A DNA stretch of 64,000 nucleotides, taken from contig CAUESV010000005.1 in NCBI GenBank assembly GCA_959020715.1, positions 62,001-126,000 of the forward strand. Reading direction: 5' to 3'. Source of the DNA: an uncultured Collinsella sp. (GTDB lineage Bacteria > Actinomycetota > Coriobacteriia > Coriobacteriales > Coriobacteriaceae). Position numbers and translations under genes: made by a program. Below the pieces are notes generated by a model, which saw nothing but the letters and a program-made list of their open reading frames with translations, did no database searches and had not been told where the DNA came from. This document shows positions 62,428 to 64,000 of this stretch, piece by piece; positions within the stretch are counted from its first letter, which is position 1; each line of letters begins with the position of its first letter.

Positions 62428-64000
62428 CTAGCAGACGGCGTAGTCCTGGGGCTCGCGGCCGTAGTAGGCGTCCAGGTAGAGCTCCTTGATCTCGCTCATG
62501 AGCGGGTAGCGCGGGTTAGCGCCGGTGCACTGGTCGTTGAATGCCTGCTCGGTCATCTCGTCGAGGGTGTCGAGGAAGTACTGCTCGTCAACACCGTAGT
62601 CGGCGATGGTCTTCTTGACGCCGATGAAGTCCTTGAGCTCCTCGAGCTTCGTGATGAAGTTCTCGAAGACCTCCTTGTCGTCCTTGCCCTCGATGCCGCA
62701 GTACTTGGCCATCTCGGCGTAGTTGTGCAGCGCGTTGGGGTAAGGATACTGGGAGAAGGTACCCATCTTGACGGGAGCCTCGGCGGCGTTGTAGCGCATG
62801 ACGCGGGTCAGGATGACGGCGTTTGCGAGGCCGTGGGGCAGGTGATGGAAAGCGCCGAGCTTGTGGGCCATGGAGTGGTTGAGGCCCAGGAAGGCGTTGG
62901 CGAAGGCCATACCGGCCATGCAGGAGGCGTTGTGCATCTCCTCGCGGGCATGCGGGTCCTTGGCGCCGTTCGTGAAGCTGGAGGGCAGGTTCTCGAAGAC
63001 GAGCTTAGCAGCGCGCTCGGAGAGGCCCTTGGTGTAGTCGGAAGCCATGATGGAGACGTAGGACTCGATGGCGTGGGTCATGACGTCGATGCCGGAGGCA
63101 GCGGTCAGGCCGCGCGGGGCGGTCATGCAGTTGTCGGCGTCGACGATAGCCATGTTGGGGAGCAGCGCGTAGTCGGCGAGCGGCCACTTGATGCCGGTCT
63201 CCTTGTCGGTGATGATGGCGAACGGTGTGCACTCGGAGCCGGTACCCGAGGAGGTCGGGACGGCGACGAAGTAGGCCTTCTTGCCCATCTCGGGGAAGGT
63301 GAAGATACGCTTGCGGATGTCCATGAAGTCCATGGCCATGTCCTCAAACTTGCACTCGGGGTGCTCGTACATCATCCACATGATCTTGCCGGCGTCCATA
63401 GCGGAGCCACCGCCGACGGCGATGATGACGTCCGGCTCAAAGAGAGCCATCTGCTTGGCGCCGCGACGTGCGCACTGCAGCGACGGATCGGGCTCGACGT
63501 CGTAGAAGCAGTCGTGGGCGATGCCCATCTCGTCGAGCTTGGCCTCGATGGCGCGGGTGTTGCCATTCTTGAAAAGGAACTGGTCGGTGACGATGAAGGC
63601 ACGCTTCTTGCCCATGACGTTGCCCAGCTCGTCGAGGGCGACGGGCGTGGAACCCTTCTTGAAGTAGACCTTCTCGGGAGCGCGGAACCACAGCATGTTC
63701 TCACGGCGCTCGGCCACAGTCTTAACGTTGATCAAGTGCTTCACCCCAACGTTCTCGGAGACGGAGTTGCCGCCCCAGGAGCCGCAGCCCAGGGTCAGAG
63801 ACGGCTTCATGCCAAAGTTGTACAGGTCACCGATGCCGCCGTGCGAGGACGGGGTGTTGATGACGATACGGCAGGCCTTCATGACGTGCTCGAACAGGCT
63901 GATCTTCTCGGCCTGGGCGGGGTGCACGTACAGAGAGGCGGTGTGGCCCGGGCCACCGGCGAGCACCAGGTGCTCGGCCTTGTCGACGGCCTCCTGGAAG
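62428..64000 (-). CDS. adhE: Bifunctional acetaldehyde-CoA/alcohol dehydrogenase AdhE (C-terminal part, runs off the window)
   Basis: Reduces acetyl-CoA to ethanol during fermentation; forms spirosomes. The visible 524 codons cover the end of the aldehyde dehydrogenase domain (INTPSSHGGIGDLYNF, LGCGSWGGNSVSENVG), the linker, and the complete iron-type alcohol dehydrogenase: VGGGSAMDAGKIMW, PTSSGTGSECTPFAII, and iron ligands in NHSMAHKLGAFHHLPHG. The frame is open through base 64000; the N-terminal part lies beyond. Supports an anaerobic, mixed-acid lifestyle. Confidence 0.95.
   Translation of the reverse strand, partial: FQEAVDKAEHLVLAGGPGHTASLYVHPAQAEKISLFEHVMKACRIVINTPSSHGGIGDLYNFGMKPSLTLGCGSWGGNSVSENVGVKHLINVKTVAERRENMLWFRAPEKVYFKKGSTPVALDELGNVMGKKRAFIVTDQFLFKNGNTRAIEAKLDEMGIAHDCFYDVEPDPSLQCARRGAKQMALFEPDVIIAVGGGSAMDAGKIMWMMYEHPECKFEDMAMDFMDIRKRIFTFPEMGKKAYFVAVPTSSGTGSECTPFAIITDKETGIKWPLADYALLPNMAIVDADNCMTAPRGLTAASGIDVMTHAIESYVSIMASDYTKGLSERAAKLVFENLPSSFTNGAKDPHAREEMHNASCMAGMAFANAFLGLNHSMAHKLGAFHHLPHGLANAVILTRVMRYNAAEAPVKMGTFSQYPYPNALHNYAEMAKYCGIEGKDDKEVFENFITKLEELKDFIGVKKTIADYGVDEQYFLDTLDEMTEQAFNDQCTGANPRYPLMSEIKELYLDAYYGREPQDYAVC

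Overview
The window is a continuous piece of bacterial chromosome with moderately high GC, densely packed with housekeeping genes. No phage, transposase, CRISPR array or rRNA operon was seen. Gene content, the Ala/Glu/Asp-rich protein style, frequent TTG starts and an AdhE-type fermentative alcohol dehydrogenase suggest an anaerobic actinobacterium of the class Coriobacteriia, probably Collinsella or a close relative. This is an inference from style and content; no 16S gene is present.

Layout. (1) 1-4440: end of a surface-polysaccharide locus, with a fused RmlC-RmlD for dTDP-rhamnose, a polyprenyl-phosphate-type glycosyltransferase on the minus strand, and a Wzm/Wzt-type ABC exporter. (2) 4493-13405: a minus-strand operon carrying the whole shikimate pathway plus the Phe and Tyr branch entries (DAHP synthase, tyrA, aroB, aroA, aroC, pheA, fused aroE-aroK, aroQ). 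It is bracketed by two tRNA-Arg genes and preceded by a terminator-like hairpin in its 5' leader. (3) 13482-19414: a P-type cation ATPase, a zinc-ribbon membrane protein, a cyclophilin and a TPR membrane protein. (4) 19530-26438: the cell-elongation cluster mreB-mreC-mreD-PBP2-rodA plus a DUF697-like gene. (5) 26449-33205: a radical-SAM pair of unknown function, rplU-rpmA, then obgE-nadD-yqeK-rsfS. (6) 33302-34567: dinB on the minus strand with a LexA-like box at its start. (7) 34757-44220: rpsP-khpA-rimM-trmD-lepB, glyQ-glyS, then the PPDK regulator and PPDK. (8) 44430-51052: rplS, rnhB, yraN, comM, dprA, trmFO and a Xer recombinase. (9) 51272-61399: rpsB-tsf, pyrH-frr-uppS-cdsA-dxr-rseP-ispG-proS. 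(10) 61575-64000: an APH-like phosphotransferase and the C-terminal part of adhE on the minus strand.

Functional links. Regions 4 and 9 supply peptidoglycan elongation and the lipid carrier: MEP-pathway dxr and ispG, undecaprenyl diphosphate synthase and CDP-DAG synthase. Region 2 makes chorismate, prephenate and phenylpyruvate. Region 7 pairs PPDK with its bifunctional regulator. Regions 5, 7, 8 and 9 carry translation and ribosome-assembly genes.

The most unusual points are a Xer recombinase gene with no ATG/GTG/TTG at the expected start (best candidate ATA, overlapping the trmFO stop), an RseP-type protease with about 110 extra residues between its two halves that include a possible winged helix, a possible attenuator in front of the aromatic operon, helically phased TTTACC repeats upstream of PPDK, a PBP2 with an extra N-terminal membrane helix, and the uncharacterised radical-SAM pair between the elongasome and L21/L27 genes. 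No gene-free stretch exceeds about 300 bases.
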